A DNA stretch of 64,000 bases from Desulfovibrio sp. (GCA_031287575.1 JAITSV010000020.1:1-64000), one strand, 5' to 3'. Shown: positions 24,077 to 32,735, counted from the stretch's first letter. Notes: generated by a model not told the origin, from the sequence alone. Numbers and translations are program-made.

Positions 24077-24468
24077 TCGTTTCCGCCAAACATCTCGGAG
24101 GGTGCCGGTTCTTGTTGATGTCGAGGAACCACCATCTGACCACTGACCAGGCGTCGGAATATGGCGGGGAAGACCTGGGACCGATGGCAAGCGAATTGCT
24201 GCTGAGCGCCATTGCTTCCTGCTTTGGCCAGTCTATGTTGTATGTCGCAAGCAGGATGCGGAGGCAGATCTCCGAACTTTGCTTGGATGTCGAATCAGAA
24301 AAGGATGCCGAACATTTCAGGATTTCGGAAGTATCAGTGTCGATTCGCGCCAAATGCGATCCCGATGTGCTGCGCAAGGTTGCCGATATGGCAAAAAAAT
24401 ACTGTTTTGTTACAAACAGCCTGTCTGCGGACATACGGTTTTCGTACGTCATACGTGATGCAGGATGA
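24073..24468 (+). CDS. OsmC-family protein
   Basis: A 131-residue protein from GTG 24073, coupled to the previous gene by GTGA overlap. The OsmC pattern is present: YGGEDLGPMASELLLSAIAS with the first redox Cys in ASCFGQSM and the second in KKYCFVTNSLS. Members reduce organic hydroperoxides or act in small-molecule metabolism. OsmC proteins are not a standard Nit1C component. The position at the end of the operon suggests protection against a reactive product or a linked thiol step. Confidence 0.75.
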   Translation: MIVSAKHLGGCRFLLMSRNHHLTTDQASEYGGEDLGPMASELLLSAIASCFGQSMLYVASRMRRQISELCLDVESEKDAEHFRISEVSVSIRAKCDPDVLRKVADMAKKYCFVTNSLSADIRFSYVIRDAG

Positions 24469-24703
24469 TGGTGAGCGAGAGCAACGCTGCATGATATAAA
24501 ATGTAGTAGTTCAGACTTGATATGACATCCTGCTCCGTTCTGATGGTGCCGATTGTCAGGCCAGTTGAATTGTCCGATCTTTTCTTCCCAGGACTTATTT
24601 CCAGCAAGGGTGTCTGCATGCGCGTTCTGCCGCAGCACATTTTCCCTTTATTTCCAGTTTGCCGTAATACTCCATCCCTCCCTGTCCGTCGGGCCCGTCA
24701 GGG

Positions 24704-25285
24704 TCACTGCGGGCATTGGGCCGTGTACAGCACCACGCTGTCGAACTGCTCCACGACCGCATAGTCGCACCCCTGCGCGGACAGCGCGTCGTGCAGGCCG
24801 TTCACCCGCGCCCGCGTGAATCCGCGCGTGGCCCCGAGGTCGTAATGACTGGCGAAGATGTGGAACGGCCTGTTCCTGGGAGCCTCCGCCACGAGGATTT
24901 CCGCAGGCTGCCGGTAGTCCTCCGCATTCTTGAACACGGTCATCATTCCCCACGCGCCGGGGTGGTCCTTCAGGGTCGCGAAGTCCACCGGGCTCGCGGA
25001 GTTGCCCGCAGCCTCTATGGCAGCGCGGACATCGGCCGACCGGCTGTTGACCCGTCCGAAATAGGTATGCCGGGCAAGACCGGGGTGCTTGCGCAGATAG
25101 CATTCCAGCACCGGCTGCCCACCGCTCCATAGTTCCACGTCTGACGGCGGCAGGTTTTCCAGCCAGGCGATGGCCCGGTTGTTTTCAGTAATTTCGAGTT
25201 GCTTGCTGCCCAGATGGAATGTCACCACGTTCGCGAGCGATACGCACGCCAGTCCCGTCACGGCCAGCCGCGCCACGGTCCGCAT
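24704..25285 (-). CDS. conserved secreted or membrane-anchored protein of unknown function
   Basis: A 193-residue protein from ATG 25285 with an N-terminal hydrophobic stretch (VARLAVTGLACVSLANVVTF) that could be a signal anchor. The remainder contains AIAWLENLPPSDVELWSGG, FHIFASHYDLGATRGFTRA and VVEQFDSVVLYTAQ. I do not recognise the family. It overlaps the tail of the truncated FAD oxidoreductase gene by a few codons, so it was originally its operon partner and is now cut off from its promoter. Confidence 0.55.
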   Translation of the reverse strand: MRTVARLAVTGLACVSLANVVTFHLGSKQLEITENNRAIAWLENLPPSDVELWSGGQPVLECYLRKHPGLARHTYFGRVNSRSADVRAAIEAAGNSASPVDFATLKDHPGAWGMMTVFKNAEDYRQPAEILVAEAPRNRPFHIFASHYDLGATRGFTRARVNGLHDALSAQGCDYAVVEQFDSVVLYTAQCPQ

Positions 25286-25680
25286 GCTCCGCTCCCCCCG
25301 CCGAGCAGGCCGTTGTCGATCTTCCCACCCATGGCCACGTGGAAGCCCTTCAGTCCGCCGTAATCCCTGCGGAACAGGATGGGGCGAGAATCGCTGTCTT
25401 CGCTGGCCAGCAGCACGGTCTTGACCTCGAACAGCGAACCTTCCGGGCGTACCCCACCAAGGGCTGGCAGCTACCGGGCCGCGTCGTTGATCATGTGCAG
25501 CGCCTTGCTGGCGGGCGGGGCCGCACGCAGCAACTCGTGCCCGTCCACGGGTGGGACCTCGTCGATCCAGCCCTTGTGCGGGGTGTAGCGCACGTGGCTC
25601 ACCGAATGCAGTCCCAGCGCCGGAAAGGGCATGGTGGAGAAGAACGGGCCGCCCATCACGGTCACGCCGAGGCTGCGCAG
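25258..25680 (-). pseudogene. C-terminal remnant of an FAD-dependent (DAO-type) oxidoreductase
   Basis: Reading left from 25680 the frame gives LRSLGVTVMGGPFFSTMPFP, LHSVSHVRYTPHKGW and LHMINDAAR, then TAG (25473-25471). It continues in the same frame as LPALGGVRPEGSLFEVKTV, DSRPILFRRDYGGLKGFHVA and MGGKIDN to TGA at 25260. DAO-family tails read ...DAARYLPAL..., so one Tyr codon has become TAG. The N-terminal two thirds, including the FAD-binding motif, are missing; the break at 25680 abuts the repeat block. It is clearly nonfunctional. Confidence 0.7.
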
Positions 25681-25832
25681 TTGAGAAATTTCGCCACGTG
25701 AGTTGAGAAAGCTGGTTTCTCAAGTTGGGTGACAGGCATTGTGGTTGCTACGCGCGGTCTGGTCAGGCGTTTTGATTTATTCTTGTTTGTCCCGATAGTT
25801 GAGACATTAGCCGTGTGAGTTAAGAACGGCTG
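25681..25832. repeat. diverged direct repeat pair, likely end of a lost mobile element
   Basis: TTGAGAAATTTCGCCACGTG (25681) followed by AGTTGAGAAAGCTGG reappears, diverged, as TTGAGACATTAGCCGTG (25799) followed by TGAGTTAAGAACGGCTG, 118 bp further on. The DNA between is AT-richer than its surroundings. The first copy begins exactly where the FAD oxidoreductase fragment is cut. Multiple terminal repeats of this kind are typical of IS21-like element ends, but no transposase is present. Confidence 0.45.
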
Positions 25833-25887
25833 ACGTACGCGCGAGCCGTTTGACACGGCGGTGCGCCCCGCTTGGCACTAACAGCCC

Positions 25888-26307
25888 TTGAGACGAAACG
25901 TTTCGTTGGGGTTGCGCCAGAGCGCTTCTAGGTCTCCCCTCTTGGAACCGAGGGTGGCCCCGGTGGCCGACCTTATCGGTACGGCCTTCGCCAACCTGCC
26001 CAAGCGGGGCAGGATACAGGGGGCGCACCTGCTCATGCTGCAGGGGATGGTGGCCCTGCTGCGCGATCCGTCCGCGCTCATGGAGCACGGCCAACGGATC
26101 ATCAAGGGGCATCGTCCGGCAGACCTGCTGGATGCCCTGTTGCGGCAGGATGGGGACACGGGGAATGGACGGGTAACGTCCGCAGACGAACCCGAAGGTG
26201 GGGAAGACGACATGCCCGACCTTGGGGACGATCTCGCTTTGGACGCCATCCCCCGCGAGATCATGCCCGACCTGCAACCCGTCCTGCCCAATTGCGGCCT
26301 GTGGTAG
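25888..26307 (+). CDS. hypothetical protein, probably a 3' gene fragment
   Basis: A 139-residue frame whose convincing part starts about residue 25: VADLIGTAFANLPKRGRIQG, LLMLQGMVALLRDPSALMEH, GHRPADLLDALL and an acidic tail. The first 20 residues overlap the palindrome CGAAACGTTTCG and look like translated junction DNA. No family is recognisable. It is followed 75 bp later by the damaged Fic gene, so it probably came in with the same accessory segment. Confidence 0.35.
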   Translation: MRRNVSLGLRQSASRSPLLEPRVAPVADLIGTAFANLPKRGRIQGAHLLMLQGMVALLRDPSALMEHGQRIIKGHRPADLLDALLRQDGDTGNGRVTSADEPEGGEDDMPDLGDDLALDAIPREIMPDLQPVLPNCGLW

Positions 26308-26382
26308 GTGGCTGGACAGGCCTGCCAACCCGTTTACCTATCGAGACTGTAGACGTGATTGCATGTTACCCGTGAGCACACC

Positions 26383-27149
26383 ATGACAACGCCATCGCCC
26401 ACACCGCCCATCGACTTCGTCCAACTCGACGCCCTCAAGGCGCGGCTCGACCGGCATCGTCCGCTGCCGCCCGACATGGTGGCCGACCTGCGGGCGGACA
26501 TGGTGCTGCGGTACACCTTCCATTCCAACGCCATTGAGGGGAACACGCTGACCCTCATGGAGACCAAGGTGGTGCTGGAAGACGGGGTGACCATCGGCGG
26601 CAAGTCCATGCGCGAGCACCTTGAAGCCATCAACCACAAGGAAGCCATCGGCTTTCTGGAAGAAGTGGTACGGGATGGACGCGGGCTGGACGAACGCACC
26701 CTGAAGGGGCTGCACCAACTCGTACTCCGGGGCATTGCCGATGACGCGGGCCGCTACCGGACCCGCAACGTCATCATCTCCGGCGCGGGGCACACCCCGC
26801 CCGATGCCCTGCACGTGCAGGAGCGCATGGACGCCTTCTTCCGGTGGTACGCGGATGCGGCGGCGCGCCTGCACCCCGTGGAACTGGCCGTGCGCGTCCA
26901 TGCCGACTTCGTGGTGATTCACCCGTTCACGGACGGCAACGGGCGCACCGCCCGGCTGCTGATGAACCTTGAACTGATGCGGGCGGGATACCCCACGGTG
27001 ATCATACCGGTGGAACAGCGGGCCACCTCGACGCCATCGGGGTGCGCGGCGACTACGCCCCCTTCCTGGGCCCCTATCTTGCACAGTTCGGCGCGCTGGT
27101 GGCTGCCAGCTTCGAACCATACTGGCGGCTGCTCGGCACCGCCGCCTGA
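26383..27149 (+). pseudogene. Fic-family AMPylase gene with late frameshift
   Basis: The N-terminal inhibitory motif is intact (FHSNAIEGNTLTL), as is the catalytic HPFTDGNGRTARLLMN loop, so the active core is encoded. Near 27018-27030 the frame changes: after VIIPVE, the matching C-terminus (LDAIGVRGDYAPF, then FEPYWRLLGTAA ending at TGA 27149) lies one base out of register. Uncorrected, translation runs to 27159 with an unrelated tail of about 45 residues. The core may still be active. Self-inhibition by the Ser-x-x-x-Glu helix is known for the family. Confidence 0.7.
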
Positions 27150-27169
27150 TCCCACATAGCCAAGCCACG

Positions 27170-27203
27170 AAAGGCCCCGGAGCACCACGCTTCGGGGCCT
27201 TTT
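27170..27203 (+). terminator. factor-independent terminator after Fic
   Basis: AAAGGCCCCG (27170-27179) pairs with CGGGGCCTTT (27193-27202), with a T-run at its 3' end. It lies 20 bp after the Fic stop codon and would end the rightward transcript. Confidence 0.8.
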
Positions 27204-27220
27204 CGCATTTGGAGGACAAC

Positions 27221-27300
27221 ATGCTGGATACACGCTCCGTGATGCGCTCGCTGCCGCTGGTGGCGAGCGTGCTCGGCAGGAAATACGGCGTCACCGTGAC
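27221..27300 (+). pseudogene. truncated 5' end of a mobile-element gene (VWA/CobT-like?)
   Basis: A good GGAGG ribosome site precedes ATG 27221 and the peptide MLDTRSVMRSLPLVASVLGR, KYGVTVTLGG. This resembles the start of VWA/CobT-like proteins encoded by integrative elements in Desulfovibrio. Homology stops near 27300, where G-rich DNA leads into the end of the permease operon. The junction marks the left edge of the metallophore island. The family call is tentative. Confidence 0.4.
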
Positions 27301-27352
27301 CCTTGGGGGAGGGGTAAGGGGCGGAGGGGCACGGACGCCAGGACAATTGGCA

Positions 27353-27370
27353 GGGGGGCTGCGGCCCCCC
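27353..27370 (-). terminator. strong GC hairpin ending the exporter operon
   Basis: GGGGGGC (27353-27359) and GCCCCCC (27364-27370) form a 7-bp stem with a 4-base loop, 15 bp past the stop codon of the last leftward permease gene. It lacks a clear T-run on that side. It may act as a terminator or 3' stabiliser. Confidence 0.4.
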
Positions 27371-27385
27371 AAAAGTGCAGGCGGT

Positions 27386-28669
27386 TCAGCCGCGCAACGT
27401 CCGGATGACGTCCACGCGGGCGGCCTGCCATGCCGGGTATGCCCCCGCCATGAGGCCGCACCCGGCGGAGGCCAGCAGCACGCCCACGGCCAGGGGAGGG
27501 TCGTAGGCCGTCGGCAGCACTCCCGCCGCGTACACCGCAGAGGCGATGCCGAGGGCCACGCCCACCCCCAGCAGGCCTCCGGTACCGGCCATGAGAACGG
27601 ACTCGAACAGGAACTGTGCGACGATGTTGCGTTTCGTGGCCCCCACGGCCCTGCGCACGCCGATTTCCAGCCTGCGCGCCCGCACGATGATGGTCATGAT
27701 GGACAGGATGCCCAGCGTGCCGATGGAAAAGGAGATTCCAGCCCCGATGGCCCCGAGTAGGCGCACCAGTTCCATGGCCTTGGCCTGCATCTCGTTGACC
27801 TGCTCGGAAAAGGCCACGCCGAAGTCGTCCGCCTGGCCGGGGGCCAGGTGGTGCCGCGCGCGCAGCAGCGTGGTCACCGCCGCCTGCACGCCGGGCACGG
27901 CATCGCGCGAGGCGACGCGCAGCAGGATGCCGGAAACGTGTTCCTGCGTGGTCAGGCGTTCCATGAAGGTGGTCACGGGCACGTAGATCTGCTCGTCCAC
28001 GTTGACGCCCGTGGCGTCCTGCCCCTTCTGGGCCATCACCCCGACGACCAGCAGTTCGCGGCTGCCGAAGCGCAGGCGCTGGCCCAATGCCCGCGCCGGT
28101 TCGTCGAACAGCCGGGCCGCGATCTCGTACCCCGGCACGCAGACCAGGGCCTTGGAAGCCACGTCCTCTTCACGGAAGAAACTTCCGTACAGCATCTCCA
28201 TGTTGCGCATTTCGCGAAACGCGGCCCCGGCGCCCACCACGGGGCACGACGTGTTGCGTCGCCCCTTGGCCACCGGCCTGGTGGACATGGCGTACGGCAC
28301 GACCAACTCCACGCGGGGGACCCCCCGTTCGATGGCCCGCGCGTCGTCCAGGGTCAGGGTGGCCGCGTTGCGCCCGCCCGCGCGGTTGTTGTCGCCGCGC
28401 GTCATGACCACCGTGCCCGCCGTGACGTCCGCCACGTTGGCGCCCAGCCTGTTGCTTTCATTGGTCACCTTCAGGCCCACGGCCTGCGAGATGTGCAGCA
28501 CCAGCGTCAGCATGAAGGCCCCCAGGAACACCCCCAGGATGGCGAGCACGGTGCGCAGCCGGTGCGTGGACAGCGCCCGCAGTGCGATGCGCAGGTTACC
28601 CCGGCGGGAAAGGAACGCCGCGAGAAAAGGCATCCGCCGCGTCGCGCGTTCTTTTGGGGGCGTGGTCAT
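27386..28669 (-). CDS. MacB/FtsX-type ABC permease (second of pair)
   Basis: A 427-residue inner-membrane protein from ATG 28669, overlapping the preceding permease (ATGA). One N-terminal helix (LRTVLAILGVFLGAFMLTL) is followed by a MacB-type periplasmic domain and three C-terminal helices with the FtsX motif RRLEIGVRRAVGATKRNI. It pairs with the permease and ATPase upstream to make a type VII (MacB/LolCDE-like) exporter. The adaptor gene at 47369 could supply the MacA-like partner. It is likely the siderophore efflux system. Confidence 0.85.
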   Translation of the reverse strand: MTTPPKERATRRMPFLAAFLSRRGNLRIALRALSTHRLRTVLAILGVFLGAFMLTLVLHISQAVGLKVTNESNRLGANVADVTAGTVVMTRGDNNRAGGRNAATLTLDDARAIERGVPRVELVVPYAMSTRPVAKGRRNTSCPVVGAGAAFREMRNMEMLYGSFFREEDVASKALVCVPGYEIAARLFDEPARALGQRLRFGSRELLVVGVMAQKGQDATGVNVDEQIYVPVTTFMERLTTQEHVSGILLRVASRDAVPGVQAAVTTLLRARHHLAPGQADDFGVAFSEQVNEMQAKAMELVRLLGAIGAGISFSIGTLGILSIMTIIVRARRLEIGVRRAVGATKRNIVAQFLFESVLMAGTGGLLGVGVALGIASAVYAAGVLPTAYDPPLAVGVLLASAGCGLMAGAYPAWQAARVDVIRTLRG

Positions 28670-29922
28670 GCCCCCTCCTTCAGCGCGGCCACCGGTTCCA
28701 TGCGCGCGGCCCGCCGGGCCGGTTGCAGGCCGAAGAGCAGCGCCACGGCCAGCGCCGCGACGAAGGCGGCCATGAACACGGCGGGCGAGAGGCGCAGCGT
28801 CAGCATATCCAGCCGTTCCAGCATCCGGGCAATGACGAGGCCAAGGCCAAGCCCCGCCATGGCCCCCAGCGTGGTAAGGTACAGGGCCTCGGCCAGGAAT
28901 TGCAGCAGGATGGCGGCGTCGGTGGCGCCGATGGCCTTCTTCATGCCGATCTCCGTCTGCCGTTCGGCCACGGACAGGTGGAACAGGTTGGCGAGGATGA
29001 ACCCGCCCACCAGCAGGGCGGCCAGGGCCGTCACGCCCAGAAAGACGCCGAAGCCTCCCTTCAGGAAGCTGACGAAACGCAGCACCACCAGCGGCGAAAC
29101 CACCAGGAAGTCGTCGGCATCGCCCGGCTGCCTGCCGTGCAGCACGCGCAGCAGGGCTTGCACCCGTTTGGCGTTGCCGTCCATGCCCTGGGGCGAGGCG
29201 AAGTTGATGCGGATGCCGTTCAGGTAGGTGCGGTCCAGGTTGAACCGGCGCACCATGGTGGTCGCGGGCAGCACGATGCGGTCGTCCTGTTCCACCCCGG
29301 CGGCCACGATGTTCCGGGGTTGCAGCACGCCGCGAACGACCAGCGGCACGCGGTCCAGCATCACCACGTCGCCCACCGGGCTGCGCGAGCCGAACAGCCC
29401 GCGCGCCACCATGCTGCCCAGCAGGCAGACGCCGGTGCCGCCCTGTACGTCGGCGGGGGTGAAGTCCTCGCCTTCCGCCAGCGGCCAGTTCCACGTGGCG
29501 CGGTAGTTTTCCCCGGTGCCCACCACGCTGGCCACCAGATGGCGGCGGCCCCCGCCGGTGGCGGGCATCTTTTCGCGCAGCAGGAAGGGCTGGACGGAGA
29601 CAGCGCCGGGCAGTTCGCTGCCCACGCGCCGCACGTCGTTCCAGGTAAGGGTGCGCGGGCGGTTGCCCATGGGTTGGTACATCAGGTTGCCCCCGGCCAC
29701 GAAGATGGCCGAGGGACCAAAGGTGTCGGCAAGTTCCTCGGCCTTTCGGCCCGCGCCCTCCATGGCCGCCACGATGACGGTCAGCGCGGCCACGCCGAAG
29801 GCCACGGCCAGCACGATGAACACGCTGCGCGCCTTGAACACCACGATGGTGCGCAGCGCAAGGCGCAGCACGCGCGGCAGCACGGCCAGCACCGGAACGC
29901 GGCCCTTGTCCCGTGCATTCAT
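28666..29922 (-). CDS. MacB/FtsX-type ABC permease (first of pair)
   Basis: A 418-residue membrane protein of the same fold as its downstream neighbour but clearly diverged. It has an N-terminal helix (VFIVLAVAFGVAALTVIVAA), a periplasmic MacB_PCD region, and the C-terminal FtsX motif RQTEIGMKKAIGATDAAI with three helices. ATG 29922 overlaps the ATPase stop (29919). Two different permeases with one ATPase give a LolCDE-like heterodimer, unlike fused MacB. Confidence 0.85.
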   Translation of the reverse strand: MNARDKGRVPVLAVLPRVLRLALRTIVVFKARSVFIVLAVAFGVAALTVIVAAMEGAGRKAEELADTFGPSAIFVAGGNLMYQPMGNRPRTLTWNDVRRVGSELPGAVSVQPFLLREKMPATGGGRRHLVASVVGTGENYRATWNWPLAEGEDFTPADVQGGTGVCLLGSMVARGLFGSRSPVGDVVMLDRVPLVVRGVLQPRNIVAAGVEQDDRIVLPATTMVRRFNLDRTYLNGIRINFASPQGMDGNAKRVQALLRVLHGRQPGDADDFLVVSPLVVLRFVSFLKGGFGVFLGVTALAALLVGGFILANLFHLSVAERQTEIGMKKAIGATDAAILLQFLAEALYLTTLGAMAGLGLGLVIARMLERLDMLTLRLSPAVFMAAFVAALAVALLFGLQPARRAARMEPVAALKEGA

Positions 29923-30698
29923 GCCGCGTCCACCATCCTGCCGTCCTGCATGCGGATGCGCCGCCGCGCGGCCGTGGCCACCTTTTCGTCATGGGTGACG
30001 ATGACCACCGTGGTGCCCCCGGCGTTGATCCGCGCGAACAGGTCGAGAATGGCCGTGCCCGTGGCGGAGTCGAGCTGGCCCGTGGGTTCGTCGGCCAGCA
30101 TCATGTCCGGTTCGTGCAGCAGGGCGCGGGCAATGGCCACCCGCTGCTGCTGGCCGCCCGAAAGGCGGGCCGGGGTATGGTGCATCCGGTCGGCCAGGCC
30201 CACCTGCTCCATCAGGTGCAGGGCGCGTTCGTGCAGTTGCCTGTGGGGCGTCGCGCTGTAGGCCCCAGGCAGCAGGACGTTCTCCAGCGCCGTGGCGTAG
30301 GAGAGCAGGTAGAAGTTCTGGAACACGAAGCCGATGCTGCGCCCGCGCAGGTCGCTGCGGGCGTCGTCGTCCAGGGTCTGGGTGTCCCGTCCGCTGAGCA
30401 GGTAGGTTCCGGAGGTGGGGCGGTCCAGCAGCCCCAGGATGTGCAGCAGGGTGGATTTGCCGGACCCGGAACTGCCCGTCAGCGCCACGAAGTCTCCCCG
30501 CCGCACGTCGCAGGATATGTCGTGCAGCACTTGCACCATGGCCTCGCCCTGGGGGTAGCTGCGGGTGATGCCGCGCAGGCTGACGACGGGGGCGGCATCG
30601 TGAGCACCGTGTACATCGGGCGCACCGTGATCGCCGTGCGCAGGGGACGGAACGGGTGGGGCGGCGGCCGCCCCGTGGAGCATTGTTTCCTCGCTCAC
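29919..30698 (-). CDS. LolD/MacB-type ABC transporter ATPase
   Basis: A 259-residue ATPase from GTG 30698, coupled to the methyltransferase stop by GTGA overlap. Walker A GSSGSGKSTLL, signature LSGGQQQRVAIARAL, Walker B MLADEPTGQLD and VTHDEKVA are all present. The first 40 residues are a Pro/His/Ala-rich extension (GDHGAPDVHGAHDAAP) not usual for the family. It powers the two FtsX-type permeases that follow. Confidence 0.88.
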   Translation of the reverse strand: MSEETMLHGAAAAPPVPSPAHGDHGAPDVHGAHDAAPVVSLRGITRSYPQGEAMVQVLHDISCDVRRGDFVALTGSSGSGKSTLLHILGLLDRPTSGTYLLSGRDTQTLDDDARSDLRGRSIGFVFQNFYLLSYATALENVLLPGAYSATPHRQLHERALHLMEQVGLADRMHHTPARLSGGQQQRVAIARALLHEPDMMLADEPTGQLDSATGTAILDLFARINAGGTTVVIVTHDEKVATAARRRIRMQDGRMVDAA

Positions 30699-31393
30699 GG
30701 ACGCCCCCACAGTCCGAGCCCCAGCGAGCAGGCGAACACCGCCAGCCCGGCAAGGGATTTCGGGCAGAAGAAGCCGCTCACCTCGCGGGCATAGGCCCGG
30801 TAGGCCTCGCCGAAGCGGGGCAGCAGCACCTCCCGTTCTTCCACGAGGGTGGTCGTCCACAGCATGACGACGAACAGGGGCAGCATGGCCAGCGTGTAGA
30901 GGGCGCCGGAGGCCATGGAAAGCCCGCCCACCAGGTAAAACATGGCCACCACGCCGGGGTGGCGCAGTTCCGCGTAGATTCCGGTGCGCAGCAGCGTGCT
31001 GGGCGCGGCGTAGTCCGCAAGGGTCACCGCGAAGTTCTGGCGCATGAAGCGGACCACGTACACGCCCGCGTGCAGCGCCAGGGCCAGCCCCAGCAGAGCC
31101 GCGGCCAGCGCGCCCAATCCGCCCGATCCGCCCGATCCGGCAATCCCTGCGGTGAACATGCCGAGCACGGAATCATCCGTGCCCAGCCGGGGCTGGGGCA
31201 GCCAGGGCATCACCAGCCAGACGTGCCCGGTGGGTATGCCCAGAAGGTGCAGCGCCGTCAGCATGTTGCGCGGCGGCAGCCCCCGGCGCCGCAGGGATTC
31301 GCGGTACCGGAAATAGGCGCGGTACAGCAGCGCGCCGGGAAAGCCGCTGAGGGCGCAGGCAAGCTGGACCAGGAACCAGGGGTCGCGAAGCAT
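30695..31393 (-). CDS. ICMT/NnrU-type integral membrane methyltransferase
   Basis: A 232-residue protein from ATG 31393 with an AAAGGAG ribosome site and about five hydrophobic helices. The C-terminal catalytic signature of isoprenylcysteine carboxyl methyltransferase-like proteins is visible as LRTGIYAELRHPGVVAMFYL and VEEREVLLPRFGEAYRAY. Such enzymes methylate small lipophilic or carboxyl groups with S-adenosylmethionine. A paralogue lies on the other arm of this locus at 50069. A (G-S)-rich loop around residue 90 comes from a 9-bp tandem repeat at 31113-31142. Role: tailoring of the NRPS product is inferred. Confidence 0.75.
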   Translation of the reverse strand: MLRDPWFLVQLACALSGFPGALLYRAYFRYRESLRRRGLPPRNMLTALHLLGIPTGHVWLVMPWLPQPRLGTDDSVLGMFTAGIAGSGGSGGLGALAAALLGLALALHAGVYVVRFMRQNFAVTLADYAAPSTLLRTGIYAELRHPGVVAMFYLVGGLSMASGALYTLAMLPLFVVMLWTTTLVEEREVLLPRFGEAYRAYAREVSGFFCPKSLAGLAVFACSLGLGLWGRP

Positions 31394-31430
31394 GGAGTCT
31401 CCTTTGCGGAACGCCCGGAGCGGGCGTGGG

Positions 31431-32537
31431 TCATGACGCCAGCAGGCGGTACAGTTCGTCGTCTTCTCCCGTCCGGTCGCGGAGCATGCGCCGCACCTCG
31501 TCCACCATGCCGAGGTCGCGAACGATTTCCGCCAGTTCCTCGCACCCGGTGTCCGCCTGGTCGTAGAAGGCGCGCACCGTTTCCAGCGCCAGGGTGCCGT
31601 TGCGCACCTGGTTGCTGAACTCGAAGTCCACGTAGCTGTTGGTGTTGCCGCACCGGGCAAGGTACGACCACAGCTTCACCAGGCGGCATCCCGAGGCGAT
31701 GTAGGTCTTGGAAAACCGCTTGATGGGCGTCCAGTCCAGCCGCTCGCGCACCACCTGCATCATGGTTTCGGGCAGGTAGGGAAAGTGCTGGTAGGGAAAG
31801 ACCAGTTGCACCCCCGTGGGGGCCAGCGACCGGGGAAAGAGCGTTTCCGGGCATGTCCCGTGCGCCGCTTGCCAGCCCGCCCTGGCCGTTGCCGTGTCCT
31901 CGGCCACCACCGCCATGGTGAACTCCATGAATTCCCGTTGCGCGGGCTCCAGTTCCACGGCCTGTCCCATGAGCAGGATCTGGTCCGGATTATGCCCGGA
32001 GAACACCAGCGGAATGCCCATGGCCCGGGCGAATTCCGTGGCCGTGCGGATGAGGAAGCGGCCGCAGAACGTGCAGACCTGCCCGCAATCCTGCTGGTGG
32101 ATGCCGGGTTCGCAGAACAGGTAGCGGTAGTAACGGCGCATCAGCGCGGGGTCCTGCCGGTAGACCACGCAGGGCATTTCCAGCTTGCGGGCAATGGTGG
32201 CCGCGTTGTCGAAGGTTTCCGGGTACTCGTAGTTGATGTCGATGATGAACCCCAGCAGGTTCATCCCGTAGACGTCCTTCAGCAGGTGCGCCATGTACGC
32301 GCTGTCCTTGCCGCCGCTCAGCATGATCAGGCCTTCATGGGGCGGGCGGGGCTGGCGATCCCGGACCCCGGCCAGCGTATCCTCGAAGAGCGTTTTCAGG
32401 CGGGGCCAGTCGCGCTGCGGCGGGGCGGCCTGCTTCGCGCAGAACTGGCACAGACCCTGGGCGTCGATGGTGATGCCGTGAAAGGCGTCTTCCTGCAGGT
32501 TGCATTTTTTGCACACCGTGGTCGTGTATCTGAACAT
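31431..32537 (-). CDS. PP-loop ATPase of the PseA/WbpG (alpha-ANH) type
   Basis: A 368-residue protein from ATG 32537 with an AGGAGA ribosome site. The N-terminus binds metal (Cys9, Cys12, Cys30, Cys33). It is followed by the PP-loop LIMLSGGKDSAYMAHLL and a second cysteine set in CGQVCTFCGRF. These enzymes adenylate a carbonyl oxygen and replace it with nitrogen or sulfur; relatives make sugar amidines, and one makes the thioamides of closthioamide. It lies directly downstream of the NRPS, so it probably modifies the peptide or its precursor. I do not know which heteroatom is inserted. Confidence 0.75.
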   Translation of the reverse strand: MFRYTTTVCKKCNLQEDAFHGITIDAQGLCQFCAKQAAPPQRDWPRLKTLFEDTLAGVRDRQPRPPHEGLIMLSGGKDSAYMAHLLKDVYGMNLLGFIIDINYEYPETFDNAATIARKLEMPCVVYRQDPALMRRYYRYLFCEPGIHQQDCGQVCTFCGRFLIRTATEFARAMGIPLVFSGHNPDQILLMGQAVELEPAQREFMEFTMAVVAEDTATARAGWQAAHGTCPETLFPRSLAPTGVQLVFPYQHFPYLPETMMQVVRERLDWTPIKRFSKTYIASGCRLVKLWSYLARCGNTNSYVDFEFSNQVRNGTLALETVRAFYDQADTGCEELAEIVRDLGMVDEVRRMLRDRTGEDDELYRLLAS

Positions 32538-32735
32538 GCCGTCTGGATTCTCCTGGCGTTGCCGGGTGGATGTTGGAGCATGGCCGGAACGTGCCCCCGG
32601 TGCGTCGGTATCGATGTACCCGCGCGGCCGCGGCATGGGGATGGGCATCCCGCCGCAGCCGCGCGGTCAGGCTCCGGCGGCGAGGGCACGTGGCCGCCGC
32701 AGCCCGAACGTCCAGGCCGGTTTCCGGAGACGGTA

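Noticed and set aside
25471..25473. Possible pyrrolysine or readthrough at the in-frame TAG
   Set aside because: The gene is also missing its N-terminal two thirds, so a Tyr-to-stop mutation in a dead gene is simpler.
27386..29992. An 868-codon leftward frame apparently fusing exporter components
   Set aside because: Only the last 427 residues are permease; the rest is out-of-frame sequence across the other permease gene. ATG 28669 with ATGA overlap is the real start.
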